NCBI GenBank assembly: GCA_905221605.1
Contig: CAJNDS010002626.1
Coordinates: 274,315-338,314 of the forward strand
Direction of reading: 5' to 3'
DNA: 64,000 bases
Origin: Symbiodinium natans
Taxonomy: Eukaryota; Sar; Dinophyceae; Suessiales; Symbiodiniaceae
Below, piece by piece: positions 35,585-44,126 of this stretch. A model generated the notes under the pieces. The model saw nothing but the letters and a program-made list of their open reading frames with translations, was not told the DNA's origin and did no database searches. The translations under genes were made by a program, and so were the position numbers. Numbering within the stretch: the stretch's first letter is position 1; every line of letters begins with the position of its first letter.

Positions 35585-37741
35585 ATGTCCGCGCCCGGCT
35601 CAAGTTCCGCACCGCCCATGTCTGCATCAGCTTCTCAAGGGGGGGAGGTTAGCTGCTTTGACATCGACAGGTTGCTTGTGGAGGCACAGCTTGCTGCAAT
35701 TCCTGACAACATGCCTAAATTCCCTTGGGAAACCGGATCGTTCAAGGCCATCTTTGGTGAGGGAATGGCCGGTGTGTTGTCTCCACCAGTGCTGAGGCAA
35801 CCTTCTCTTGTGCCCATACCTGGGGTTGCCTCCCCTCCGCCGGAACCTGCGCCCGTGCAGAGTGCTTCTGGGAAACGCAAGCATGCGCATTTGTTTCATG
35901 AGTGTTCTGCTAAAGCCTCCAGAGATGTAAATGCTGACAGTGATGAGCACTTGTGGAACATCGCTTTGAGCAAGTGGGTTACTGTGTTCATTTTGTGCGA
36001 GCACCAGGGAAGCACGGGTGCCATGCTTCAGGACAGCTTCTGGTCCGAGGACGGCACTGCTCGGGAAGATATCATCCGTGATGTCTTGGGGTTGAAGGCT
36101 CCAAGAACAGCGTCAAAGAGAGCCAATGACTTGTTGCGTTGTTTCCGGTGGCATGTAGAGCAAGGCAAGTCCCCGTGGCCCTGGAGCATCAAGTCTCTTT
36201 CGTGTTATATCGAGTCACTAAAGGGTACTAAAGGGTATGCAAGTGCCACTGCTACTCTGTTTCAGGCCATCAATTTTGCGCATCATGTGGTCGACATCCC
36301 CTTTAGTGCTGAGATCTTGAGCGACAGGCGCCTTCAGGGCAGGGCGAAGAGGCTGATTGCTGATAGTGGTCCCCTGAAGCAAGCCACAGCATTGCGTGTT
36401 GAGCAAGTCATCCAACTTGAAATTCGAACGACCTCCAGCGAGACTTGTGTGCAAGACAAGTTCCTTTTGGGCGGGATGCTTTTCACGCTATACTCTAGAT
36501 CGAGGTGGTCCGATCATCGCTTGCTTGATTTTATCTTGTTTGACGAATGTGGGGACCCTACTGAAGGTTTTATTGAAGCACAGACCTCCCATCACAAGAC
36601 TAGGAATTGCAAGAAAGCTGCCAAGCGTGCCATGCCACTGGTTGCCCCCATGTTCAGCTTGTCAGGCCATGACTGGGCCAGTGCATGGTACCAAGCAGGC
36701 GTCGAACTTGGGTTTCCGTGGGATGCATCCCCCTTAGGACCTTTGGTGAGGGTTCCGGGTTTTTCAGGGGTCTCTAAGCGGAAATGCAGCAGCGCAGAGG
36801 CGTCAGCCATCCTACGGAGTGCCTTGGAAGTGGATGCTTCTTCAGGGGTATCATCACACTCCCTCAAGGTCACCACTCTGAACTGGTGTGGCAAGAGGGG
36901 TTTGCCCGAGTTCGATTGTTTGATGTTGGGTCACCATGTCACTGGGTCCAAATCGCGTGCGGTCTACTCACGTGAACTTCTCAGCGCACCGCTGCGCTCC
37001 TATGTCGCCACGCTGAAGGAAATCAAAGCAGGGGTGTTCAAACCAGATGCCTCCAGGTCGGGTTGGTTGTCCGACTGCGCCGCTTTTGCACCTTCACATG
37101 CAGACTTTCGTTTTGATAACCCGAAGCGACGTGGGATCCTTGCTAGTGAACCTGCCGTGTCTCCCAGCGATATGTTGGGCCCAGATGCAGGTGCGTGCGC
37201 CCCTCGCTCCCCACAGGAGTTTCCGGAGAGCCCGCTTCTTGCACAGGATGCACCTGGCGAGTTTATGGAAGGTGGAGTTCGGGATCATGCTGATGATGAC
37301 GTTGATGAGACATCCCCTCCCTCCTGGGGGGGTGCCTTGCCTGACAACACTGCCCTGCCCGGTGTTGAGTCTGAGCGCGATGCAGGGGATGCAAGTAGCG
37401 ATGAGTCAGATAGCAGTAGCTCGAGTGACAGCAACGCGTCCTCAGGGCAATCGATTGCCGAGGAGGGCATCCTTCGGAATGCCGGAGCTGCCCAAAGTTT
37501 TGATGTGCCGGGCCCGTTATGGCAGCACAGAGGTTCAAAGATGCTGCACAAGGCGGTGCAAGGCTCGGAGATGACCAAGTGCTCGCGTAGAACGGGTGGG
37601 AATGCCTACCTGTATCTTCCTGAGGGCTCTGTGTCGAAATGGACACGCTGCTCGACATGTTTTCGTGGTGAACTGATCACCTCGAAAGGCGGTATGGTGG
37701 CTGCCTTAGACGCGCTGAGCGCACCCAGAGCATCCACATGA
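35585..37741 (+). CDS. DIRS-2 tyrosine recombinase
   Basis: ATG at 35585, 718 residues. An N-terminal DNA-binding half (residues about 130-280) precedes the catalytic domain: Arg in YSRSRWSD (about 36490), SSHSLK with Lys in place of the usual Arg (about 36850), LGHH (about 36928) and the nucleophile Tyr in AVYSREL (36965). After an acidic Ser-rich linker comes a C-terminal His/Cys module (MLHKAVQG...KCSRR...CSTCFR), like that of the DIRS-1 recombinase. It would integrate the circular cDNA without duplicating the target. The ORF is intact. Confidence 0.88.
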   Translation: MSAPGSSSAPPMSASASQGGEVSCFDIDRLLVEAQLAAIPDNMPKFPWETGSFKAIFGEGMAGVLSPPVLRQPSLVPIPGVASPPPEPAPVQSASGKRKHAHLFHECSAKASRDVNADSDEHLWNIALSKWVTVFILCEHQGSTGAMLQDSFWSEDGTAREDIIRDVLGLKAPRTASKRANDLLRCFRWHVEQGKSPWPWSIKSLSCYIESLKGTKGYASATATLFQAINFAHHVVDIPFSAEILSDRRLQGRAKRLIADSGPLKQATALRVEQVIQLEIRTTSSETCVQDKFLLGGMLFTLYSRSRWSDHRLLDFILFDECGDPTEGFIEAQTSHHKTRNCKKAAKRAMPLVAPMFSLSGHDWASAWYQAGVELGFPWDASPLGPLVRVPGFSGVSKRKCSSAEASAILRSALEVDASSGVSSHSLKVTTLNWCGKRGLPEFDCLMLGHHVTGSKSRAVYSRELLSAPLRSYVATLKEIKAGVFKPDASRSGWLSDCAAFAPSHADFRFDNPKRRGILASEPAVSPSDMLGPDAGACAPRSPQEFPESPLLAQDAPGEFMEGGVRDHADDDVDETSPPSWGGALPDNTALPGVESERDAGDASSDESDSSSSSDSNASSGQSIAEEGILRNAGAAQSFDVPGPLWQHRGSKMLHKAVQGSEMTKCSRRTGGNAYLYLPEGSVSKWTRCSTCFRGELITSKGGMVAALDALSAPRAST

Positions 37742-38038
37742 TGGTGTGGAACGAGGGGAGCCGATGCAATTTTGTTTTCTGAATGTGGCTGAACGCAGCT
37801 AAAGAAACTCGTGTGCGAGTCGCTTGCATTTGATCGTGCTTGGATTTGATATATGCCGTCCACTTTGAGTGCACTCGCGTGTGGTGGTGTGCAGCCGAGT
37901 CTTGACAGTGATGTTTGTGGATTTGGTTTAGGAACGCATTACACTTGTGCTGCCTGTTATGAACTGATACAAACCACCTGGATTGGACTGCTTGCTCAGC
38001 GTGCATCTTCATAAGGCATTTTGCCTCAAGACAGCAAC
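37742..38038. other. Spacer between DIRS-2 recombinase and gag
   Basis: No ORF supported. It presumably includes the leader of the gag-pol RNA. Confidence 0.5.
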
Positions 38039-39256
38039 ATGGCGGCCACTTCCGTGTTGGCATCGACGCCTGCTTTGGAGAAGCAATGTGAAAAGGTCGG
38101 CCTCTCTGATGAATGGACCAAGGCGATGATCGCTGCGCAAGTTGACACCTTGTCCAAGGTCTCCTATGCAGTCAGCTTACCAGGCACGCCCGCGACTGAC
38201 ACCAACATCGAGGACTTTGCTGGCAAACTTCGACCAGGTGTTGCTCTCTCTTTGGGCGACAATGCAGCACTTAAGCGCTTGGTCTTTGAAGCTCAGACAC
38301 TTTGCATCGCCGAGCTTCGGAGTTCGGTGCAGGTTGGTGAAGATGCTCCACGCAAGCTGCCGGCTGCAGAACGTGCTCTGCGGATAGAGCAGCAAGCAGC
38401 TCGCTTGAAGGGACTGCCTCTGGCCAAAGGTGCATGGCAATGTGCGCACAGCCTCTACGATCGTTTTGCTCACATGAGAGAGACCGAAGAGCTTCGCTTT
38501 GTCCCACCTGATGAATGCATCACCCGGGATCAGGAGTTGGCCGGCAGCAAGGCACCGAAGTCTGTGCAGCTGGATGCAAGCAAGTCGGGCCTCATCGTGA
38601 AGGATGAGGAAATCACCAATACAATGAACATCACCTCAGATCACGAGCTTTACCTGAGTTTCATGAGGCGCGCCTTGGCCATGGATCTCGTGGGCCTCGC
38701 CAGCTTTGATGTGATGCAGAAGTGGATCGAGCGTCTGTTCGATGTGATGAACCAGGATCCACCTCCAAACTTCTCCCGGGTCTCTCGTGCCCAGGTCCTT
38801 CGTGCGGATCGCCAAGTCTTCGTCGAGCTGGCCCGTAGAGCCAATGGAGGGCTGAAAGCCCTCGCCGATGGCTCGCTGCCACTGGATGCAGAGTTTCGCA
38901 ATTTGCCGGGCAACACTGAGATCATGTACTTCTTGCTGCCGACACCGGAGAAGGGCAAGGGCAAAGGCAAAGGCAAGGGAGACAAGCGCAAGCATTCGGG
39001 CGATGGCGATGAAGGTGGCGACAAGAAGAAGGCCAAGACCACTCGCGATCCCGTGCCCAAGGAGCTTCAGGGTTGCCATAGCAGGACTCCCAAGAATAAG
39101 CCGATTTGTTTCAACTATAACTTGGGCAAGTGCAAAAAGGGCAAAGCCTGCAAGTTCGAGCATGTGTGTTGCAGACCCAATTGCTATGGCAAGCACCCCT
39201 TCTCCCAGTGCCCGAAAGCCAATGAAGCTGCTGACGTTGCTACTTCTGCTGAGTGA
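38039..39256 (+). CDS. DIRS-2 gag-like protein with CCCH zinc finger
   Basis: The first ATG in frame 2 is 38039, giving 405 residues. The body is mainly helical. The tail is basic (EKGKGKGKGKGDKRKH) and ends in a CCCH finger (CFNYNLGKCKKGKACKFEH) plus CCRPNCYGKHPFSQC. The stop is TGA followed by CTA, and pol continues in the same frame. TGA-CTA is the best-known stop-readthrough context in eukaryotes and their viruses. Confidence 0.8.
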   Translation: MAATSVLASTPALEKQCEKVGLSDEWTKAMIAAQVDTLSKVSYAVSLPGTPATDTNIEDFAGKLRPGVALSLGDNAALKRLVFEAQTLCIAELRSSVQVGEDAPRKLPAAERALRIEQQAARLKGLPLAKGAWQCAHSLYDRFAHMRETEELRFVPPDECITRDQELAGSKAPKSVQLDASKSGLIVKDEEITNTMNITSDHELYLSFMRRALAMDLVGLASFDVMQKWIERLFDVMNQDPPPNFSRVSRAQVLRADRQVFVELARRANGGLKALADGSLPLDAEFRNLPGNTEIMYFLLPTPEKGKGKGKGKGDKRKHSGDGDEGGDKKKAKTTRDPVPKELQGCHSRTPKNKPICFNYNLGKCKKGKACKFEHVCCRPNCYGKHPFSQCPKANEAADVATSAE

Positions 39257-42200
39257 CTATCAGCAGACCTGTGCACAGGCGACCTTGTGGCTGTCGCTGT
39301 TCCTACATCGTCCACAGATGATGTCAATTTTCCTTGTTCTGCCGTTGACCGTGCTTCGTTGCCTGCTGATTTTGATGTGCAAAGCCAGGTGCCTCGGCTT
39401 GTTAAACCCGTCACGCAATGTGTGGGCGAGACTCCGCGAGGTTTTTGCCTTGAGGTCTTTGCTAAACATGCCCAATTCACGGCTGCAGTGCGTCGTGCTT
39501 TGCCTTGTTCCTTTGGGGTGGGTTACGGGTGTTCTGCCACATCACGTGCCCCCATCGTTCATGCCGATCTCTTGAGCCCTGCAGGGCTTGCGCTGTGTGC
39601 CTCATGGGCACGTGAGGAACTGTGCTTGTGGGTGCACATTCGGTGTCCATCTACTGTCTTCCCGATTGCACACAAAGCCCACTTAAGCCCTTTGGGTGAT
39701 GATGCTTCCGCTGTGTTGTCTTTGACCCGCCAACTCATTAAACACTGCGACGACACCTCTACCCCTTGGTCCCTTGAGTGTCGTGAGCGATCTCTGTTTT
39801 GGCAAGATGGGTGGGCCAGCTCCCTGCCGTCCCTTACTGTCAACATGTGCCAGTTTGGCCATATGCACCGCTCGCCTGTCAGGTTGGCCACTCGTCATCC
39901 GGAAGCATTCCGTCATTTGGCTATTCCATGTCAGCATGTGCATGTGTCCACTGCCACAACCACCAATCGTGTGCCTCCAGAGGCTGTTGCTGCCTTTTAT
40001 GATGCTGTGGGGACTGCCATTCTCGGGTTCTTGCGGTTCCCGCCCCTCGCTCCCGGCCCCACTCCCTTGCATTTGGCACAGGTGGCTGCCGGCTTGCAGC
40101 CCCGACGTTCGCACCTTTGCCTGGTGCCTGAGTTTAAGTGCATTGCCAATGTTCGCCTCCCGGAGCTGCCCCCTCTTCAGGACGGCAAACTGAAGCACGA
40201 GCTGGTCGTGGGTGACGTGTGCGTGCCTGCAGGATCCAAGCACTTACTCCCTGGTTCTCAACGGGGGAAGGATGGCCAAGGAGCAAGTGCAGCAGTGGGG
40301 GGATCCGATTCTCCCTTCTGTGGACCTTCCCTTCCTCACCCTAAGTTAACTACGGCCTCGACGTCTGCGGCCCACTCCTTTTCCCCTAAGCTCTCTAAGC
40401 TGCCCATGGTCACGAGTTCTGAGACCGGGCGCCCTAACCCACAGAAGGTGAGTGCTGCATCGTGTGTGGACACAAATCAGGATGTTTTCTCGCATGAAGC
40501 TGAGCTGGCTGCCAGCCGTTTGGGCGATGTGCCCACACGGGAGGAGCTCTTGAGCATATTTGCTTTGCATGATGCTGACCCTTCTAAACGCATGGCCGGG
40601 ATTCGCGCGAGCGAAAAATCTTGGTCATCAGGTGCTTATGCCATGGGAGGCTGTGTCGGCGTCCGAAAGAATGCTTCCATGTTCCCTGTGTTCACCCGAG
40701 CACTGGTCCGGTTCCTCAGGCATCAGATCCCCGATGCCAGGTTTTCATGCGTTGCTATCTTTTGCGATATGTTACAGGGCATGCACAAAGATATGTGCAA
40801 TCAAGAGGGTACACTCAACTATGGGGTTGCACTTTCGGACTTTTCGGAAGGGTTTGTGTGGGCTCACGACCCGGCGGGCAAAGTTCACAAGCACACGCCA
40901 TCAGGTAAGCTGCCGGGGGTGTTGCACGACATTGCAAAAGCCCCGGTGCGCTTTGATGCGAGAAAGTTTCATTGCGTCATGCCGTGGCATGGACAAAGAG
41001 TCGTGGTGATTGGCTACACACCGCAAAGAGGTTGTGCCCTCAGTGCCAAAGAGGTTCGTTATCTGCTTAGCTTAGGCTTTCCGTTGCCGTGGGTCGACAC
41101 GCCGTCTCCTACTGTGCCTCCAGTCCACGATGCACCTGTCGAGCAACGCTTGGAAAATGTCGCCGACTCTGGTCCTGTGCACTTTAAGCTACCTTGTGCT
41201 TCTGCGGCTGCATGCGATACCCACTTGTACACCTTCGGTGTTTACCACTCTGAAGCCGAGTTCGTCCGCAAGGCCGTGCAGGTGGGGCATCCGAGGAGCC
41301 TCTATGGTAGCTTGCCCCAAGCCATGGAGGAGTGTATCGATGCGTTGCTTGTCATGCCTGAGGCTTCAGTTGTCACTAAGCGTGCGGCATGGCTTGCGCA
41401 TTGGACGGCTCGTGCCAAGGCCATCCAGGAGAACCCCGATCCTGATTGGCACATCCAAGATCCTGCAATGCGCGCTATCCTTGGACGAAAGAGGCTGCAG
41501 CTGCTTGATGAGATCCTTTTATCGGAGGGTTACGGCGATTGCACACTAGCTAGGGACATGCACCATGGTTTTGACTTAGTGGGAGTGGCGCCGCCTTCTG
41601 GTGTGCTGCCTGGCAAGGTCACCCCTGCTTCTCTTGAGCCTGAGGCCCTTAGTGCCAATGCGTGTCGTGCCAATGATGCCTTGCGTGCAAGTTTGCGTTC
41701 TTGTGGCGATCTGGAGCTCGATGAGAAGCTTTGGGAGAAGACCCTGCTGGAGGTCGAACAAGGATGGTTGCAGGGACCGCTCGAGTGGTCTGACTTAGGC
41801 CCGGGGGAGATAGCATCACCCCGCTTTCCTTTGTTGCAGAATGGCAAAGTGCGCCCGATCGACGACTACTCTCGATCTGGTGTCAATAGTTGCGTAACCA
41901 CACTTGAGCAGCCAACCGTGGACACTGCCGACGTGGCAGCCGCCATGTTCAGCAAACTCTCGAACGGCTTGTTGCGCAAGGGGAGGTCTGGTGCTCTCCT
42001 AGGTAGGTCTTACGACTTGACATCCGCATATCGACAGCTATGTGTGTCGAGGGAGTCGTCACGCTTTGCCATAGTGGCAGTGTTCTGCCCAAAGGATGGG
42101 AAATCATACCTATTTCGCCAGCCTTGCCTACCATTTGGGTCGCGTGCATCAGTCAATGGTTTCATTAGGTGCTCGAGGTGCATCCAGTGGATCGCACTCC

Positions 42201-43222
42201 GGTGCTTGCTTGTGCCGCTGACGTCCTATTACGACGACTTCATATCTGCGTCAACATGCACTCTTGCTGCCAACACCGACACGACCATGGCGATGCTGTT
42301 TCGCCTATTGGGCTGGCAGTATGATGAGGTCGGTCCAAAGGCTGACGTTTTTAGTGACCGGGTTGAAGCCCTCGGAGTGGCCTTTGATCTTTCCGAGACA
42401 TGTTCCGGTGTGGTCATCGTGGACAACACCCTCAGAAGGAAAGATGCTCTAGACAGCCTAGTTAGCGAAGCACTTGCAAGGGGGACCCTCAATCATTCTC
42501 AATCGCTCGAGATGCGCGGCAAGCTGGCCTTCGCTGATGCACAGGTCCTCGGTCACTCGGGGAAATTTGCTCTGAAGTTGCTGTCTGCGCATACCCATGC
42601 GATTCCTTTCAAGACGCGCATTGCTGATGACTTGAGCCGCGCTCTGAAGTACTTGAGACAAAGAATCGTTGAGGGCTCTCCCCGGCGTGTGTTACCAACT
42701 GCCAAGGACACGTGGTTCCTTTTTACCGATGCATGTTTCCACGACGCTGGTGATGGTGGTTTAGGCGGGGTGCTGGTGTCTTCCCTAGGTTCGGTGAAGT
42801 CGTGGTATTGCCTTCCTTTGTCAGCCGATGACATCCAGCCTCTCATTTCCCACACAGCCCGCACCGGGATTGGCGAACTCGAGACAATGGCGACCTTACT
42901 TGGCATCCAGCTATGGAGGGGCCATCTACGGAGCACCAACGTGGTAGCTTTCAATGACAACGAAGGTGCCAAGTTCGCCTTGGTCAAGGGTTATTCCAAA
43001 TCCATGTCAGTCACCAGGATTTGCCACGTGTGTGCGACTGTTTGTGAGACCGACATGATCATGCCTTGGTTCTGTCGTGTTCCCTCAGCATCCAACATTG
43101 CCGATCCGCCTTCACGCAGTATGTCCTGCGATGCCTTACCCGAAACCTTCAAGCTGCCCTGCGATCAGGTGCGGCGCGCGTACCTTAGCTTGAGGGGTCG
43201 AGTCTGCAGTATGCTCTCGTAG
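39257..43222 (+). CDS. DIRS-2 pol: degenerate methyltransferase-like region, dioxygenase-like domain, RT, RNase H
   Basis: It follows the gag TGA in frame, and the first in-frame methionine lies far inside. The region from 39430 has FCLEVFAKHAQFTAAVR and CQFGHMHRSPVRLATRH (about 39850), but the catalytic-looking PPC is replaced by VHIRCPS, so any methyltransferase activity is probably lost. The dioxygenase-like domain (40614-41090) keeps MHKDM (His 40784, Asp 40790), His 40970 and Arg 40997 with VVVIGYT. The RT has FPLLQNGKVRPIDDYS (about 41824), YDLTSAYRQL (about 42011) and YYDDF (42227). RNase H has FTDACFHD (about 42722), GELETMA, FNDNEGA (about 42950) and NIADPPSR (about 43096). It has 1,322 codons without a stop. 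Confidence 0.85.
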   Translation, partial: LSADLCTGDLVAVAVPTSSTDDVNFPCSAVDRASLPADFDVQSQVPRLVKPVTQCVGETPRGFCLEVFAKHAQFTAAVRRALPCSFGVGYGCSATSRAPIVHADLLSPAGLALCASWAREELCLWVHIRCPSTVFPIAHKAHLSPLGDDASAVLSLTRQLIKHCDDTSTPWSLECRERSLFWQDGWASSLPSLTVNMCQFGHMHRSPVRLATRHPEAFRHLAIPCQHVHVSTATTTNRVPPEAVAAFYDAVGTAILGFLRFPPLAPGPTPLHLAQVAAGLQPRRSHLCLVPEFKCIANVRLPELPPLQDGKLKHELVVGDVCVPAGSKHLLPGSQRGKDGQGASAAVGGSDSPFCGPSLPHPKLTTASTSAAHSFSPKLSKLPMVTSSETGRPNPQKVSAASCVDTNQDVFSHEAELAASRLGDVPTREELLSIFALHDADPSKRMAGIRASEKSWSSGAYAMGGCVGVRKNASMFPVFTRALVRFLRHQIPDARFSCVAIFCDMLQGMHKDMCNQEGTLNYGVALSDFSEGFVWAHDPAGKVHKHTPSGKLPGVLHDIAKAPVRFDARKFHCVMPWHGQRVVVIGYTPQRGCALSAKEVRYLLSLGFPLPWVDTPSPTVPPVHDAPVEQRLENVADSGPVHFKLPCASAAACDTHLYTFGVYHSEAEFVRKAVQVGHPRSLYGSLPQAMEECIDALLVMPEASVVTKRAAWLAHWTARAKAIQENPDPDWHIQDPAMRAILGRKRLQLLDEILLSEGYGDCTLARDMHHGFDLVGVAPPSGVLPGKVTPASLEPEALSANACRANDALRASLRSCGDLELDEKLWEKTLLEVEQGWLQGPLEWSDLGPGEIASPRFPLLQNGKVRPIDDYSRSGVNSCVTTLEQPTVDTADVAAAMFSKLSNGLLRKGRSGALLGRSYDLTSAYRQLCVSRESSRFAIVAVFCPKDGKSYLFRQPCLPFGSRASVNGFIRCSRCIQWIALRCLLVPLTSYYDDFISASTCTLAANTDTTMAMLFRLLGWQYDEVGPKADVFSDRVEALGVAFDLSETCSGVVIVDNTLRRKDALDSLVSEALARGTLNHSQSLEMRGKLAFADAQVLGHSGKFALKLLSAHTHAIPFKTRIADDLSRALKYLRQRIVEGSPRRVLPTAKDTWFLFTDACFHDAGDGGLGGVLVSSLGSVKSWYCLPLSADDIQPLISHTARTGIGELETMATLLGIQLWRGHLRSTNVVAFNDNEGAKFALVKGYSKSMSVTRICHVCATVCETDMIMPWFCRVPSASNIADPPSRSMSCDALPETFKLPCDQVRRAYLSLRGRVCSMLS

Positions 43223-43228
43223 CCTGGA

Positions 43229-43514
43229 TGGGGGTGTAGGTGGCAACTCGAGCGACTGCGCTCTCTGGCAGCAGAGATTTTGGGAGTGCCCACTTTCTCT
43301 TGCTATATGCAAGCACTCTTCACCGTGCCACGCCCCCGTCTGTGTAAAAAGAGAAGGGTTGTCCGAGTGATTGCATGCTTTCATTTCATGTTCTTGTCTC
43401 TCACTCTTTTGCTGGGGGATGTGATGTTTTATCTTATTGCTTCCGTGTTTTTAGTTGATCGACAACTTGGCGATCTAAACTCTGGTGTGCCTTCCCAAGT
43501 ATACCGAAAATAAG
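43229..43514 (+). repeat. DIRS-2 split repeat B1
   Basis: 286 bp, repeated at 43695-43980. Confidence 0.93.
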
Positions 43515-43675
43515 AGCGCCTTCTCGCAAGCGAGACAGCACCTTATTTTCATTTTATACTTTTGCAATTCATGGGTGCATGAATTTTCATGAACATGATT
43601 GATTTGTTCACCATGTGAATTTTGATCTCTCCGTCGCAGTGTGGCTGTGTGCAGCTCAGAGGATCAAAATTTTGT
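43515..43675 (+). repeat. DIRS-2 split repeat A2
   Basis: Direct copy of A1, abutting B1. Confidence 0.93.
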
Positions 43676-43694
43676 CCCGCCCGCCCTCCCTGAT

Positions 43695-43980
43695 TGGGGG
43701 TGTAGGTGGCAACTCGAGCGACTGCGCTCTCTGGCAGCAGAGATTTTGGGAGTGCCCACTTTCTCTTGCTATATGCAAGCACTCTTCACCGTGCCACGCC
43801 CCCGTCTGTGTAAAAAGAGAAGGGTTGTCCGAGTGATTGCATGCTTTCATTTCATGTTCTTGTCTCTCACTCTTTTGCTGGGGGATGTGATGTTTTATCT
43901 TATTGCTTCCGTGTTTTTAGTTGATCGACAACTTGGCGATCTAAACTCTGGTGTGCCTTCCCAAGTATACCGAAAATAAG
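43695..43980 (+). repeat. DIRS-2 terminal repeat B2
   Basis: Direct copy of B1, ending ccgaaaataag at the junction with LINE-a. Confidence 0.93.
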
Positions 43981-44112
43981 GGAATGGATTTCGGCCTCGA
44001 CAAATGTTGAGGGAAGTGAGGGCTAGTACCGGTAGTCTCACTGTGCAGAGTTTGTAAGTTTCACCCTAAAACCCCAGCCCCTTCGGGTGGCTACGCCAAG
44101 CAGCGTGCAGAA
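43981..44112 (+). other. LINE-a 3' end with tail hairpin
   Basis: It completes the broken hairpin, has another (43992-44013), then the tail hairpin AGCC-CC-TTCG-GG-T-GGCT (44076-44092) and gcagcgtgcagaa. The tail recurs at 46207-46243 and 49134-49170, so it marks LINE 3' ends and is a likely RT recognition structure. Confidence 0.8.
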
Positions 44113-44126
44113 GAAAGTTCCTGTCT
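44113..44126. repeat. LINE target duplication, copy 2 of 4
   Basis: GAAAGTTCCTGTCT between LINE-a and LINE-b. Confidence 0.88.

Larger units (their letters stand above)
34989..43980 (+). mobile_element. DIRS-2: complete tyrosine-recombinase retrotransposon
   Basis: Split direct repeats are A1 (34989-35149), B1 (43229-43514), A2 (43515-43675) and B2 (43695-43980), with B1 and A2 abutting. The three main ORFs (recombinase, gag, pol) are uninterrupted. There is no target duplication: removing 8,992 bp restores one hairpin of the LINE-a 3' UTR exactly. This looks like a young, possibly active copy. Confidence 0.94.
23504..44112 (+). mobile_element. LINE-a: near full-length LINE, interrupted twice
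   Basis: It starts GGCTCAAG directly after the duplication and ends with the tail hairpin (44076-44092) and gcagcgtgcagaa. Without the foldback element and DIRS-2 it is about 8.4 kb. It carries ORF1, ORF2 (endonuclease, RT, RNase H) and ORF3, plus many CCTC/GAGG hairpins in the 5' UTR, between ORFs and in the 3' UTR. Parts of its 5' and 3' ends recur in LINE-b and LINE-c. Confidence 0.88.
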
